A DNA stretch of 61,341 nt from Anaerolineae bacterium (GTDB lineage: Bacteria; Chloroflexota; Anaerolineae; 4572-78; J111). Under the pieces are notes generated by a model. It had not been told where the DNA came from. It saw only the letters and a program-made list of their open reading frames with translations, and searched no databases. Of this stretch, positions 8,447 to 16,275 are shown piece after piece. Position numbers and translations under genes: made by a program. The DNA lies in NCBI GenBank assembly GCA_023151115.1, contig JAKLJP010000041.1, forward strand, positions 1 through 61,341. The letters run 5' to 3'. Positions within the stretch are counted from its first letter, which is position 1. Every line of letters starts with the position of its first letter.

Positions 8447-8595
8447 TGCTCACGCCGACGTAACCAGACTCTGTATGCGCTGGCCCAGGCTGTCCAATCC
8501 TGAACCCAGGCTTCATCGGGTGGTTCTTCACCGGCGATATAAGCCTCATAAAAGGTTTCAGAGAGAACGCCGTATTTGCGCTCATAGGCGCGCAT
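8431..8595 (-). CDS. small acidic protein of the toxin-antitoxin cassette
   Basis: 54 residues (MRAYERKYGVLSETFYEAY, then IAGEEPPDEAWVQDWTAWAS). AAGGA lies 4 bp before ATG 8595, and the stop overlaps the toxin start by 16 bp. This 'ERKYG.LSE.FYE.Y..GE' pattern is seen next to small toxins in other bacteria. The frame is open a few codons further upstream without a normal start codon, so an older, longer start may have been lost. A function in the cassette is inferred from position only. Confidence 0.55.
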   Translation of the reverse strand: MRAYERKYGVLSETFYEAYIAGEEPPDEAWVQDWTAWASAYRVWLRRREQCHTA

Positions 8596-8618
8596 TTCAT
8601 CCTTAAGCGCGTAAATGT

Positions 8619-8741
8619 CTAAAAGAATAGATCATCAATCACCAACACAATGCGGCGCTGGCCCGTTGGAATATCCGGCGGCAATTGTAGGATGAGTTTG
8701 CCATCCGGCTCAATGGTAGCTACTGCTTCGATAGTTCTCAT
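8619..8741 (-). CDS. 40-residue protein, first gene of the toxin-antitoxin cassette
   Basis: Short gene with a strong RBS (GGAGG, 4 bp before ATG 8741) and a good promoter at 8777-8805. It reads MRTIEAVATIEPDGKLILQL then PPDIPTGQRRIVLVIDD. The 'T.EPDGKL.L.LP..I..G..R.VLVID' pattern looks like an AbrB- or Phd-like small regulator that has lost its tail. It may once have been fused to, or coupled with, the next 54-residue gene. Confidence 0.6.
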   Translation of the reverse strand: MRTIEAVATIEPDGKLILQLPPDIPTGQRRIVLVIDDLFF

Positions 8742-8776
8742 ATTGCCTCCACATCATGAACCCCAACTGCAAGGTT

Positions 8777-8805
8777 ATTATAGTCTGAGGGCGAGTATCA
8801 CACAA
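8777..8805 (-). promoter_or_regulatory. promoter of the toxin-antitoxin cassette
   Basis: On the minus strand TTGTGT (8805-8800), 17 bp, TATAAT (8782-8777). It reads into the 40-residue gene at 8741 and, without an obvious terminator, on to murJ. Confidence 0.65.
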
Positions 8806-8817
8806 GCCCTATTTTGC

Positions 8818-9483
8818 TCACGGCCACCAGCGGCCGGCATCTTCGATGGCGTGGAAGGTTTCTGCTATTGCTTCTGGCCAACCCAACGTGGCGATAACTG
8901 GAGCTAGATCACATAGGCCACTCAATAACTCAGGCATCCAGGACGTCTACCACCAGCACAATCTTTTCGCCTTCTTTACGCTGGTCGGCGGCTTGTTTGA
9001 GCAGCCGGTGCAGAAAGTCGGGTCGAGTCGCTGCACCGGGCAACACCCCTTCGGCTTCATAGACGTTGAGCTGGTAAGCCAGCACCAGTTGGGCGGCCAG
9101 ATTTTTCAAGTCTCGGCCCATTCCATCCAACCCAGGTGCTAATTCGCTGAAATGATGGATATAACCGCGCTGCCGGGTCAGCCAGGCCAAAAAAGTGGTT
9201 TTGCCCAGGCCGGCCTCGGCTTCCAGGATGAAATAACCCCGGTCATGGCCGTGCAGAAAAGTGTCTATTCGGCCAGCAGCCACTCACGGCCAACAAAGTT
9301 ATCCAGATTGAATCGCTCAAAGACGATCCAGGGTTCGAGGAAGGCATCTCGCAGACACTCGTAGTCGCCGATGAAAAACTGGTTGTGATCGCCGGTATTG
9401 ATGATGCTGTTGATGATGTCTCGCCCGACGATGACGGAGCGAGAGATACCGTTGGAGACATTGCCAATTTCGACACTGCTCAT
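8818..9483 (-). pseudogene. decayed NACHT/STAND NTPase
   Basis: Three pieces of one gene are visible. From 9483 the frame reads MSSVEIGNVSNGISRSVIVG and continues to NFVGREWLLA, the junction into a STAND NTPase. A frameshift near 9270-9283 moves it to a second frame with Walker A EAGLGKTTFLAWL and on to VLVVDVLDA, where a stop at 8930 ends it in the Walker B region. Further on, the tail PVIATLGWPEAIAETF then HAIEDAGRWWP ends at 8818, which looks like the normal C-terminus of such proteins. So there is a frameshift, a stop and a large internal deletion. The N-terminal 'NTGDHNQFFIGDY' type motif is common before NACHT domains in this group. Confidence 0.7.
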
Positions 9484-9520
9484 CTTCTAGGGTCCCTACC
9501 TGGAGTGAAACTACAAGGTG

Positions 9521-10006
9521 TTACAGTTTATATCCAATCTGCCGCAAAAAGCCCTTGCGCCAGGCGATATCTTCATCACCCTCTACCCCGGCGGGTTTAA
9601 ACCCATCCACCACGCCCAGAATGGCCCGGCCCTGATCTGTCTCGGCTACGATGACTTCGGTAGGATTGGCGGTGGCGCAGAAGATGCGGCAGACTTCGGG
9701 TACAACTTTGATAACATTCAGAACATTGATGGGGTAGAAGCCTTCGCCCAGAAAGATGATGAAGCTGTGCCCGGCTGACAGGGCCAGCGCGTTTGTTTGG
9801 GCCAAGGTTATCATTTCCGCGTCTGTGCCGGTCCAACGTACCAGGCATTTGCCCGAAGCTTCACAAAAGGCCAGGCCGAATTTGATGCCTGGAACAGTAT
9901 TGACCAACGCTTCATGCATATCCTCAACCGACTTGATAAAATGAGTCTGTCCGAGGATAAAGTTAATGGTTTCCGGCTTTTCGATTTTAACGGTTTTGAG
10001 TTCCAT
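9521..10006 (-). CDS. adenosine-specific kinase-family protein (PF04008)
   Basis: 161 residues, close to the normal length of the family. Conserved blocks are [67 protein letters not shown] and RGILGVVDG-like RAILGVVDG. The family was named from the archaeal Pyrobaculum protein, and its physiological role in bacteria is not well established. It is monocistronic, with its own promoter at 10027-10055 and a strong AGGAGG site before ATG 10006. Confidence 0.85.
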   Translation of the reverse strand: MELKTVKIEKPETINFILGQTHFIKSVEDMHEALVNTVPGIKFGLAFCEASGKCLVRWTGTDAEMITLAQTNALALSAGHSFIIFLGEGFYPINVLNVIKVVPEVCRIFCATANPTEVIVAETDQGRAILGVVDGFKPAGVEGDEDIAWRKGFLRQIGYKL

Positions 10007-10026
10007 AAGTTCGTCCTCCTGGCCTC

Positions 10027-10055
10027 ATTGTATCATATCTATACCTGGCTTTCAA
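10027..10055 (-). promoter_or_regulatory. promoter of the adenosine-specific kinase gene
   Basis: Minus strand TTGAAA (10055-10050), 17 bp, TACAAT (10032-10027), about 20 bp before the gene. Confidence 0.6.
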
Positions 10056-10076
10056 TGCCTGCGCCGCAAAACTCAG

Positions 10077-10105
10077 TTGCCACCCGGCTCACTTTAGATT
10101 ATACT
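10077..10105 (+). promoter_or_regulatory. promoter of the pentapeptide-repeat gene
   Basis: TTGCCA (10077-10082), 17 bp, TATACT (10100-10105). Transcription would begin near 10112, almost at the GTG start 10114, which predicts a leaderless mRNA. The same hexamers and spacing occur before the NB-ARC gene (58576-58604). Confidence 0.55.
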
Positions 10106-10113
10106 TGCTCCTC

Positions 10114-10710
10114 GTGGCTAACCCTGACCATCTGGCCCTGGCCCGGCGCTATGCCGCCGGGGAACGTGGTTTTCGGCTGGAACTGCTGGATTTATCCGGC
10201 GCGGATTTGAGCAGCCTTGATTTTTCCGAGGCCTGGCTGCGCGATACCAATTTCAGCGGGACGCTGCTGTGCGGCTGCCGTTTCGCCGGCGCACCCATGC
10301 CGGGGACAAATTTCAGCGGGGCCGACCTGAGCGGGGCCGACCTGCACGGAGCGATTGCCGCCGGGGCTGTTTTTCGGCGGGCAATTCTAGTTGAAGCCAG
10401 CCTGCGCTCGGCGGATTTGTATGGGGCAGATTTGACCGAAGCCAATTTGGCCCGCGCCGATTTGAACGGGGCCGACCTGTCGCTGGTTCAGGCAGCGGGC
10501 GCTGTATTCACGGGGGCAAAGTTGGCCCGCGCCATTCTTTTTAAGGCCAATCTCACCCAGGCCGACCTGCGCGAGACCAATCTGGCCCAGGCCGAAAACG
10601 TCAGCAGCGCGAAATTTGATGAGGCTTTGCTCCCTCCTGACTATCAGCCCGTCAACAATCCCCGGCGGTCAAGGGTGGCGAGGGGGTTTTTTGGAAGCAA
10701 GAGACAATAG
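10114..10710 (+). CDS. pentapeptide-repeat protein
   Basis: About 198 residues. From residue 20 to 165 it consists of A(D/N)LxX repeats (LSGADLSSLDF, NFSGADLSGADL, LYGADLTEANLARADLNGADL, ADLRETNLAQAE), predicted to form a right-handed quadrilateral beta-helix. No extra domain is visible; the last 30 residues are basic. Such proteins are often scaffolds or DNA mimics, but no specific role can be assigned. No ATG is available at the 5' end: TTG 10105 or GTG 10114 are the candidates. GTG 10114 is preferred because the predicted transcription start lies at about 10112. Confidence 0.82.
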   Translation: MANPDHLALARRYAAGERGFRLELLDLSGADLSSLDFSEAWLRDTNFSGTLLCGCRFAGAPMPGTNFSGADLSGADLHGAIAAGAVFRRAILVEASLRSADLYGADLTEANLARADLNGADLSLVQAAGAVFTGAKLARAILFKANLTQADLRETNLAQAENVSSAKFDEALLPPDYQPVNNPRRSRVARGFFGSKRQ

Positions 10711-10720
10711 TTTAAGATGT

Positions 10721-10779
10721 TGCGTAGTGCGTAGTGCGTGGTGCGTAAAAATTTCACGCACTACGCACCACGCACCACG
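10721..10779. repeat. tandem-word palindrome (word GTAGTGC)
   Basis: Left arm 10721-10746 is four copies of a GCGTAGT/GCGTGGT word; the right arm 10756-10779 is its reverse complement. It lies between the pentapeptide gene and the next gene. Confidence 0.75.
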
Positions 10780-10812
10780 TTTTATTGATGACGAGATAGG
10801 AGATGTGTCACC

Positions 10813-11154
10813 ATGGCCGGTCCCGTTGATTTTCCCACCTTACAATGGGCGCGGAAGATGAGCGCCCTGGTTCCTGCTCTGGCCGGTCTGGCTCCGGCGG
10901 ATTTGCGCAAGCTGAGCAGTTTTTTGGACAAGCTGGCTGGCCTGCGCGAGCAGGAGGGCGAACTGTCGGAGCAGCAGGTGCAGGTGATTATGCAGGGGCT
11001 GCGCGGCAAAGAATTGGTGAGGTTAGAAAAGGAAAAAGGCGGCGTGTTGGTCGAGTTCACGGGCGGTGGTTTTGAGTACGAGCGATTCCTGGTCCGCGCT
11101 GACGGAAAAGTGCCGAACAGCCGTTATGAAACAAAGAAGACCGCCGACCGCTGA
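10813..11154 (+). CDS. hypothetical protein, 113 residues
   Basis: Not recognised. Residues 25-70 are a predicted helical, charged stretch (PADLRKLSSFLDKLAGLREQ, EQQVQVIMQGLRGKELVRL), and the end is a short strand-rich part (GGVLVEFTGGGFEYERFLV). RBS AGGAG lies 9 bp before ATG 10813. The last codons run into a word repeat (ACCGCCGACCGCTGACC), so the C-terminus is partly repeat-derived. Confidence 0.55.
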   Translation: MAGPVDFPTLQWARKMSALVPALAGLAPADLRKLSSFLDKLAGLREQEGELSEQQVQVIMQGLRGKELVRLEKEKGGVLVEFTGGGFEYERFLVRADGKVPNSRYETKKTADR

Positions 11155-11189
11155 CCGGGTAACTCTACCCTAGATTGTAATGAGCCCAA

Positions 11190-11333
11190 TCGGCGTCCGC
11201 CGAGCGTTGAAACGCCCGGCTCATCCAGGTGAAAGCCCGCTGAAGCAGGCTAAAAGCGCCCCTTTGAGCCGCTTTTGAACCGGCTTTTATCTGCTGTAGC
11301 CGGGGGCTTTCAGCCCTCGGCGGACGTCACGAT
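11190..11333. repeat. long palindromic repeat (REP/MITE-like)
   Basis: Outer arms CGTCCGCCGAG (from 11194) and CTCGGCGGACG (from 11316) pair. Inside are GAAAGCCCGCTGAAGCAGGC and a matching GGGGGCTTTCAGCC. No coding potential. It ends about 30 bp before the next gene. Confidence 0.65.
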
Positions 11334-11364
11334 TGAGGTGCTACCACCGACCAAGGAAATTTCC

Positions 11365-12000
11365 ATGACAGAAATATGGCTTGACGAAACGTTTGATGCT
11401 CCAAATTTTGACCCGCGCTTGCAATGGTTTCACGCGCCGCAAAAGTGGTCTATCCAACCGGATGGCTCGGTGCTGCGGGTCGAGCCGGAAGCCAAAACCG
11501 ATTACTGGCAGAAAACGCACTATGGCTTTGCGGCCGACAACGGCCATTTTTTGTTTGCCGAGGTGACCGGCGATTTTATTTTGAGCACCCAGGTCCGTTT
11601 TCAGCCGGCGCATCAATATGACCAGGCCGGGCTGATGGTGCGGCTTTCGGCGGACTGCTGGCTGAAAACCTCGGTCGAGTTTGAGCCGGAGGGTCCGGCT
11701 CGACTGGGCGCGGTCGTCACCAATTACGGCTACTCCGACTGGTCTACCCAAAATTTTAGCGGTAACGAGGTCTTGCTGCGCGTCCGGCGAGAAGGCGGCG
11801 ATTACACGGTCGAGTATGCCGAAGCAGTCAACCCGGCTGAAGCGCAGTGGACACAGATTCGTATCGCCCACTTGCACGACGACGGGGGCGGTGCGGTGCA
11901 GGCCGGTTTGTATGCGTGCAGCCCTATTGGTGCGGGCTACGTCGCCGAGTTTGATTTTTTGAAAGTAGAGAAGGGGAGGGTTGGAAGGTCGGAGAGCTGA
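11365..12000 (+). CDS. DUF1349-type (concanavalin-like fold) protein
   Basis: 211 residues. LQWFHAPQKWSIQPDGSVLRV, DFWQKTHYG-like DYWQKTHYGF, GDFILSTQVRFQPAHQYDQA, GLMVRLSADCWLKTSVEF and VVTNYGYSDWSTQ follow the DUF1349 pattern of a beta-sandwich resembling lectin or glucanase folds. Function unknown; no signal peptide. ATG 11365 is chosen for AAGGAAA upstream and the family start (DETF). The last codons (GRVGRSES) come from the palindrome at 11979-12034. Confidence 0.75.
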   Translation: MTEIWLDETFDAPNFDPRLQWFHAPQKWSIQPDGSVLRVEPEAKTDYWQKTHYGFAADNGHFLFAEVTGDFILSTQVRFQPAHQYDQAGLMVRLSADCWLKTSVEFEPEGPARLGAVVTNYGYSDWSTQNFSGNEVLLRVRREGGDYTVEYAEAVNPAEAQWTQIRIAHLHDDGGGAVQAGLYACSPIGAGYVAEFDFLKVEKGRVGRSES

Positions 12001-12034
12001 TCATTCTCCAGCCTTCCATTCTTCCAACCTTCCA
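11979..12034. repeat. tandem-word palindrome (word GGAAGGTT)
   Basis: Left arm GGAGGGTTGGAAGGTCGGAG, right arm CTCCAGCCTTCCATTCTTCC onward to 12034. It overlaps the 3' end of the DUF1349 gene and supplies AGGA before nth. The same word recurs at 18264, 29738, 37293 and inside the tricorn gene. Confidence 0.7.
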
Positions 12035-12042
12035 GGAAATAT

Positions 12043-12699
12043 ATGCAAGACCACGAAATTCACGAAACTATCGCCATTCTGCGCCAGTGCGCCCGGCAGT
12101 GGCAGCCGGGGCTGGTGGACGACATGGCCCGGATTGAGCGCAACCCCTATCACGTGCTCATCGCCACCATTCTCAGCCTGCGCACCAAAGATACTATGAC
12201 TGCTCAGGTGGCCCCGCGCCTGTTTGCCCTGGCCGATAATCCCCACGAGATGGTTCGCCTAACCCCCGAAAAAATTGCCGAAACGATTTATCCGGTGGGT
12301 TTTTATCGTACCAAAGCCAAAAACATCATTGACATTTCCCAAAGGTTAATTGACGAGTATGGGGGCCAGGTTCCGGCTGACCTCGACGCGCTGCTCAAGC
12401 TGCCCGGCGTGGGCCGCAAAACGGCCAACCTGGTGCTGACCGCCGGTTACAACCTGCCCGGCATCTGTGTGGATACCCATGTCCACCGGATTTCTAACCG
12501 CTGGGGCTACGTCCACACCAAAACCCCCGAAGAAACCGAATTTGCGCTGCGAGCCAAACTGCCGCCGGAATATTGGATCGAATACAACGGTCTGCTGGTC
12601 AGCATGGGCCAGACCCTCTGCCACCCCACCTCACCCTGGTGCAGCAAATGCCCGGTTATTCAATTCTGTGAACGGGTCGGTGTGACCCGCAGCCGGTAG
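12043..12699 (+). CDS. nth: endonuclease III
   Basis: 218-residue DNA glycosylase/AP lyase that removes oxidised pyrimidines in base-excision repair. The helix-hairpin-helix LPGVGRKTANLVL contains the catalytic lysine K126, and VDTHVHRISNR contains the catalytic aspartate D144. The 4Fe-4S cluster motif C193-x6-C200-x2-C203-x5-C209 is intact. Length and all key residues match active enzymes. RBS AGGAAAT lies directly before ATG 12043. Confidence 0.95.
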   Translation: MQDHEIHETIAILRQCARQWQPGLVDDMARIERNPYHVLIATILSLRTKDTMTAQVAPRLFALADNPHEMVRLTPEKIAETIYPVGFYRTKAKNIIDISQRLIDEYGGQVPADLDALLKLPGVGRKTANLVLTAGYNLPGICVDTHVHRISNRWGYVHTKTPEETEFALRAKLPPEYWIEYNGLLVSMGQTLCHPTSPWCSKCPVIQFCERVGVTRSR

Positions 12700-12711
12700 G
12701 CATGGCTGTTT

Positions 12712-12817
12712 GTAATTATTCAGCCCATGTCATTGCGAGGCCATAGGCCGAAGCAATCCCCTTATCGCAACCTGGGGATTGCTTCGCTTCGCTCGCAATG
12801 ACGCCTGAGCAGTCACG
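12712..12817. repeat. GTCATTGCGAG palindrome, copy 1
   Basis: GTCATTGCGAG (12729-12739) pairs with CTCGCAATGAC (12792-12802). Outer arms resemble GTNACTGCTCAG. A second copy is at 55155-55234, and the outer arms are shared with the GTCATTTCG family at 30708, 34469 and 56852. Confidence 0.75.
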
Positions 12818-12834
12818 ACTGTTTTTTTATATTT

Positions 12835-12863
12835 TTGTGCTTTGTTTAGGCTAAGAGTAAAAT
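12835..12863 (+). promoter_or_regulatory. possible pgk promoter
   Basis: TTGTGC (12835-12840), 17 bp, TAAAAT (12858-12863), about 45 bp upstream of the pgk start. Confidence 0.4.
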
Positions 12864-12915
12864 GAAAACAGGGGGGCAAATCAAACTTGTCTGCCATTTC
12901 TGAAAGGAAAAAATT

Positions 12916-14094
12916 ATGAACAAGAAAAGCATCAAAGATATTGATGTAAAAGGTAAACGCGCCCTGGTGCGGGTGGATTTTAACGTGCCGATGGAAAACG
13001 GCCAGGTCACCGACGACCGCCGGATTCAAGCGGCCCTGCCGACGATCAACTACCTGCTCGATCATGGGGCCGGGGTGATCCTGATGAGCCACCTGGGCCG
13101 GCCCAAAGGCGAGCGCAACCTCAAATATTCGATGGGGCCGGTGGCGGCTAAATTGCAGGAGTTGTTAGGCCGGCCGGTCAAACAGTTGGATGACTGTGTC
13201 GGTCCCGAAGTCGAAGCGGCCTGCCAAGCGATGCAGCCGGGTGAGGTGATCCTGCTGGAAAACACCCGCTTTTACAAAGAGGAAGAGAAAAATGAGCCGG
13301 CCTTTGCCGCTAAACTGGCCGCCCTGGGCGACGTTTACGTTAACGACGCCTTTGGCAGCGCCCACCGCGCCCATGCCTCAACGGAAGGCGTGACCAAGAC
13401 GCTGCGCCCGGCTGTGGCCGGTTTTCTGATGGAAAAGGAACTGGAATACCTGGGCAAAGCTTTGGCCGACCCCGAACAGCCCTTTTTAGCCATCATGGGC
13501 GGGGCCAAAATCTCTGATAAGATTGCGGTGATCGAGAATCTGCTGTCCAAAGTTGACTCGCTGCTCATCGGCGGGGGGATGGCCAATACCTTTTTTGTGG
13601 CCCAGGGGCATAACGTCGGCAAATCGCTGGTAGAAGCTGAGGCCGTGGACACAGCCAAGAAGCTGCTGGCTGAGCACGCCGAAAAATTGGTTCTGCCGGT
13701 GGACTGCGTGGTTGCTGCGGAGTTCAAGGCCGATGCCGAGGCCAAAGTGGCGCCGGTGGATGAAGTCCCGGCGGACTGGATGATCCTCGACATTGGCCCA
13801 GCCACGATTGCTCACTTCTCCAACCGGCTGGCGGCGGCCAAAACGGTGGTCTGGAATGGGCCGATGGGCGTGTTTGAGTTCCCCCGCTTTGCCGAAGGGA
13901 CCTTTGCCATCGCCAAAGCGCTGGCCGGGCTAAAAGGCGCGACCACCATCATTGGCGGTGGCGACAGCGCGGCGGCGGCAGAGCAGTCCGGCCTGGCCGA
14001 TAAGATGAGCCATATTTCCACCGGCGGGGGGGCCAGCCTGGAATTTCTGGAAGGTATCGAACTGCCGGGGGTGGCGGCGTTGGACGATAAGTAA
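12916..14094 (+). CDS. pgk: phosphoglycerate kinase
   Basis: 392-residue glycolytic enzyme that transfers phosphate from 1,3-bisphosphoglycerate to ADP. Family blocks are complete: [81 protein letters not shown] and [13 protein letters not shown]. Length is typical for bacterial Pgk. A good RBS (AAAGGAAA) precedes ATG 12916. No other glycolytic gene is adjacent. Confidence 0.96.
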   Translation: MNKKSIKDIDVKGKRALVRVDFNVPMENGQVTDDRRIQAALPTINYLLDHGAGVILMSHLGRPKGERNLKYSMGPVAAKLQELLGRPVKQLDDCVGPEVEAACQAMQPGEVILLENTRFYKEEEKNEPAFAAKLAALGDVYVNDAFGSAHRAHASTEGVTKTLRPAVAGFLMEKELEYLGKALADPEQPFLAIMGGAKISDKIAVIENLLSKVDSLLIGGGMANTFFVAQGHNVGKSLVEAEAVDTAKKLLAEHAEKLVLPVDCVVAAEFKADAEAKVAPVDEVPADWMILDIGPATIAHFSNRLAAAKTVVWNGPMGVFEFPRFAEGTFAIAKALAGLKGATTIIGGGDSAAAAEQSGLADKMSHISTGGGASLEFLEGIELPGVAALDDK

Positions 14095-14116
14095 AACGTG
14101 AAACGTAATGATTTAA

Positions 14117-14263
14117 AGCGCGTCTCATTATCAGTCATTGCGTTTGTTGCTGGTTTGTTTTACCGAACGAGCCGCAGAAGTTGTGCGAATTTTTAGTGCG
14201 CGTTTGGCCACCAGGAAAGAGCGTGAAGATTATGAACAAAACTCAGACATCCAAAAATTTTAA
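14117..14263 (+). pseudogene. 3' remnant of a BrnT-type toxin gene
   Basis: The frame after the stop at 14114-14116 reads [16 protein letters not shown], then VVRIFSARLATRKEREDYE, ending in a stop at 14261-14263. 'LLLV.FTER...RI.SAR.AT..ER..YE' is the C-terminus of BrnT ribonuclease toxins. The N-terminal half is missing and no start codon fits. The end overlaps the start of the antitoxin gene by 32 bp, as in intact brnTA operons. Confidence 0.65.
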
Positions 14264-14465
14264 AGCTACAACCGAAGAAATGTTGCCAGAATATGATTTC
14301 GATTACAGTAAAGCGCGCCCAAATCGTTTTGCTGATCGAATGAAAGAAGGCCCTTTGGTTGTTTTGGTTGATCCTGACCTGGCCGAAGTATTTACCACCC
14401 CCGAGTCGGTGAATAATGCCTTACGCGCGTTAATTTCTGCTATGCCTCAACCATCGAAAAAGTAA
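14232..14465 (+). CDS. BrnA-like antitoxin (orphan)
   Basis: 77 residues. ATTEEMLPEYDFDYSKARPN, then FADRMKEGPLVVLVDPDLAE and VFTTPESVNNALRALI follow the pattern of small antitoxins paired with BrnT-like toxins. ATG 14232 lies inside the end of the toxin remnant; GAAGA is just upstream. As the toxin is truncated, the antitoxin is now an orphan and may only act as a DNA-binding regulator or be on its way to loss. Confidence 0.7.
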   Translation: MNKTQTSKNFKATTEEMLPEYDFDYSKARPNRFADRMKEGPLVVLVDPDLAEVFTTPESVNNALRALISAMPQPSKK

Positions 14466-14488
14466 GCAGCAACTTAAGGACATGATGG

Positions 14489-14521
14489 AAAAGGAGTGTT
14501 GATTTTCAGCGCTCCTTTTTT
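14489..14521. terminator. bidirectional intrinsic terminator
   Basis: AAAAGGAG (from 14489) pairs with CTCCTTTT (from 14512), followed by a T-run on the plus strand and an A-rich side on the minus strand. It separates the antitoxin gene (+) from the convergent TPR gene (-). Confidence 0.75.
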
Positions 14522-16214
14522 ATTGCGGTTGATCCGTCGGCCCGGGCGTCCAGGTGGGGATGGGTGTGGGAGGGGAATTGGGGCTGGGGCAGATACGCAG
14601 GCCGTACCAGGCAGGATTGTAGCCGGAACTGTCAATTTCGAGCGATTTTAAAAGCCAGGGTATGGCCTGATCACATTGAGGGTTGTCGAGGTAGGCATAA
14701 GCCAGACCCAGTTGGTAGTAATATTCAATCGGGGCCAGGGTTTTTTCCTCGAATTTAATATTAACTTGCGCCCGCCCGTCGGCCTGGGGCTGGAAAAAGC
14801 CGACGCTGTCGGTGCGGTTGGGCCAGAAGGAGACCTTAATTTCATAAGGCGTGGTTTGGGGCTGGGGCAGCTTCTGGAGGTCGAGGAAAAGGTTGCCGTT
14901 AGTCGGGTCGAGCGTTGCCGTGCCGCTGGATTGGCTGAAAATCTGGGTTGCGGTCAGCGACTCGGTCGGGTCGAGCAAAAGCGTTTCCCCTTTGATAGAT
15001 TGGGCAAGCAGGTCGGCGCATGACTGTTCGGTTTCAATGGTGGGCGCGGCGGCATAGTTGACCGGCTGAAGCGGGGCCACAAAGTTGAGGCCGTCGGCGG
15101 CCCGGCTAAAACGCCCGCGCAGAATGGGCCGGGAGGTTGGGCCGGTCAGGGTTTGGGTTTCGGTGTGGATTTCTACCTGGCGGACCCGGCGCAGCAGTTC
15201 GCCTTCGGCCAGTTCGATGGCTTTGGGGAAATATTCAATGGCGCTCTCGAAGTTTTGGCGTGTGTAGTAAACGGTGGCCAGGTGGCCCCAGGCGCTCTCT
15301 TTACGGAAGGGGTTGACATAGTTGGGATCAACCCCCAGACTTTGTTCCAGGGCGTTGATGGCCCGCACGTAATCGCCATTCAGGTAATAGGTCCAACCTA
15401 ACAAGTCATACGCTTCCGGGTCGAACGGGTTTAATTTGATAGCTTTTTTAAAGCGCTCGGCGGCAGTCTCGTAATCGCCCAGGCTGTTTTGATAGATGCG
15501 TCCGGCATCAATGTAAAGTGGGGCCAAGTTGGGAGCCAGGGTAATGGCGTTATCGTAAAATTTTACGGCTTCCGGGTAGCGGCCCTGCACTTCCAGGGCG
15601 TAGCCCATGTTGTGGTGGGCATCCATACTTTGAAAGTTCAAATCCAGCGCCTTTTGGGCGTTCTGCTGAGCGGCGCCCCAATTGCCGGTATCGGCATACA
15701 CTTCAGATAGAAAAGCGTAGCCTTCGGCATAAGTGGGGTACAACTCGGTCGCGCAGCCGCACACGTCAAACGCTTCGGCATAACGCGCCTCCCAATCGAG
15801 GGCGCGGCAGTAGTGCGCCAGATTCTCGGGGCTGTTGGGGTTAAGGGCTACAGCTTGCGCCGCCTGGTCGAGGGCGCGGCCGGTATTGCGGGTAAAAATA
15901 AGCAGCCGTGACTGGCGTATATAAGGCACATCATGGGTCGGATCAATCTCGATGGCCTGCTGGTAGGCGGCAATGGCTTCATTAAGTTTGCCCTGGGCAA
16001 AATAAGTGTCGCCGTCGCCCACATAAAGCACGGCAGGACGGGTTGGCGTGGGGGTTGGCGCAAACTGCTGAGCCAGGGTGGGCGTCTCGATGTTGAAGTA
16101 ACCCACATAAATGCCCAGCAACAACACCAACATCCCCAACATTACAGCCAGGAGGGTATATAAAAGAAACGTTAAAAGCGCACCGCGCTTTTTTTCTTGC
16201 GGACGATAATACAT
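14520..16214 (-). CDS. membrane-anchored TPR-repeat protein
   Basis: 564 residues. A short cytoplasmic start with a basic patch (QEKKRG) is followed by one transmembrane helix (about 12-36) and a Thr/Pro linker (APTPTPTRP). Residues 60-340 contain at least six tetratricopeptide repeats (GDTYFAQGKLNEAIAAYQQA, GYALEVQGRYPEAVKFYDNA, GWTYYLNGDYVRAINALEQS), then a non-repeat strand-rich insert (about 350-490), then a final TPR and a Thr/Pro tail. TPR arrays bind partner proteins; here it should face the exterior. No specific partner is evident. It lies downstream of recN on the same strand across a palindrome. Confidence 0.8.
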   Translation of the reverse strand: MYYRPQEKKRGALLTFLLYTLLAVMLGMLVLLLGIYVGYFNIETPTLAQQFAPTPTPTRPAVLYVGDGDTYFAQGKLNEAIAAYQQAIEIDPTHDVPYIRQSRLLIFTRNTGRALDQAAQAVALNPNSPENLAHYCRALDWEARYAEAFDVCGCATELYPTYAEGYAFLSEVYADTGNWGAAQQNAQKALDLNFQSMDAHHNMGYALEVQGRYPEAVKFYDNAITLAPNLAPLYIDAGRIYQNSLGDYETAAERFKKAIKLNPFDPEAYDLLGWTYYLNGDYVRAINALEQSLGVDPNYVNPFRKESAWGHLATVYYTRQNFESAIEYFPKAIELAEGELLRRVRQVEIHTETQTLTGPTSRPILRGRFSRAADGLNFVAPLQPVNYAAAPTIETEQSCADLLAQSIKGETLLLDPTESLTATQIFSQSSGTATLDPTNGNLFLDLQKLPQPQTTPYEIKVSFWPNRTDSVGFFQPQADGRAQVNIKFEEKTLAPIEYYYQLGLAYAYLDNPQCDQAIPWLLKSLEIDSSGYNPAWYGLRICPSPNSPPTPIPTWTPGPTDQPQ

Positions 16215-16220
16215 GACTTA

Positions 16221-16275
16221 ATTGTGAATTGTGAATCGTTAACAATTTACAATTCACAATTCACTATTCACAATT
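16221..16275. repeat. tandem-word palindrome (word GTGAATT)
   Basis: Left arm ATTGTGAATTGTGAATCGTT (16221-16240); the right arm 16242-16275 repeats ACAATTC/TATTCAC. It lies between recN and the TPR gene and overlaps the recN 3' end. The word recurs at 20493-20513. Confidence 0.75.

Noticed and set aside
8650..9142. Plus-strand open frames opposite the decayed NACHT gene
   Set aside because: Antisense text; the minus-strand pieces align to a known domain order.
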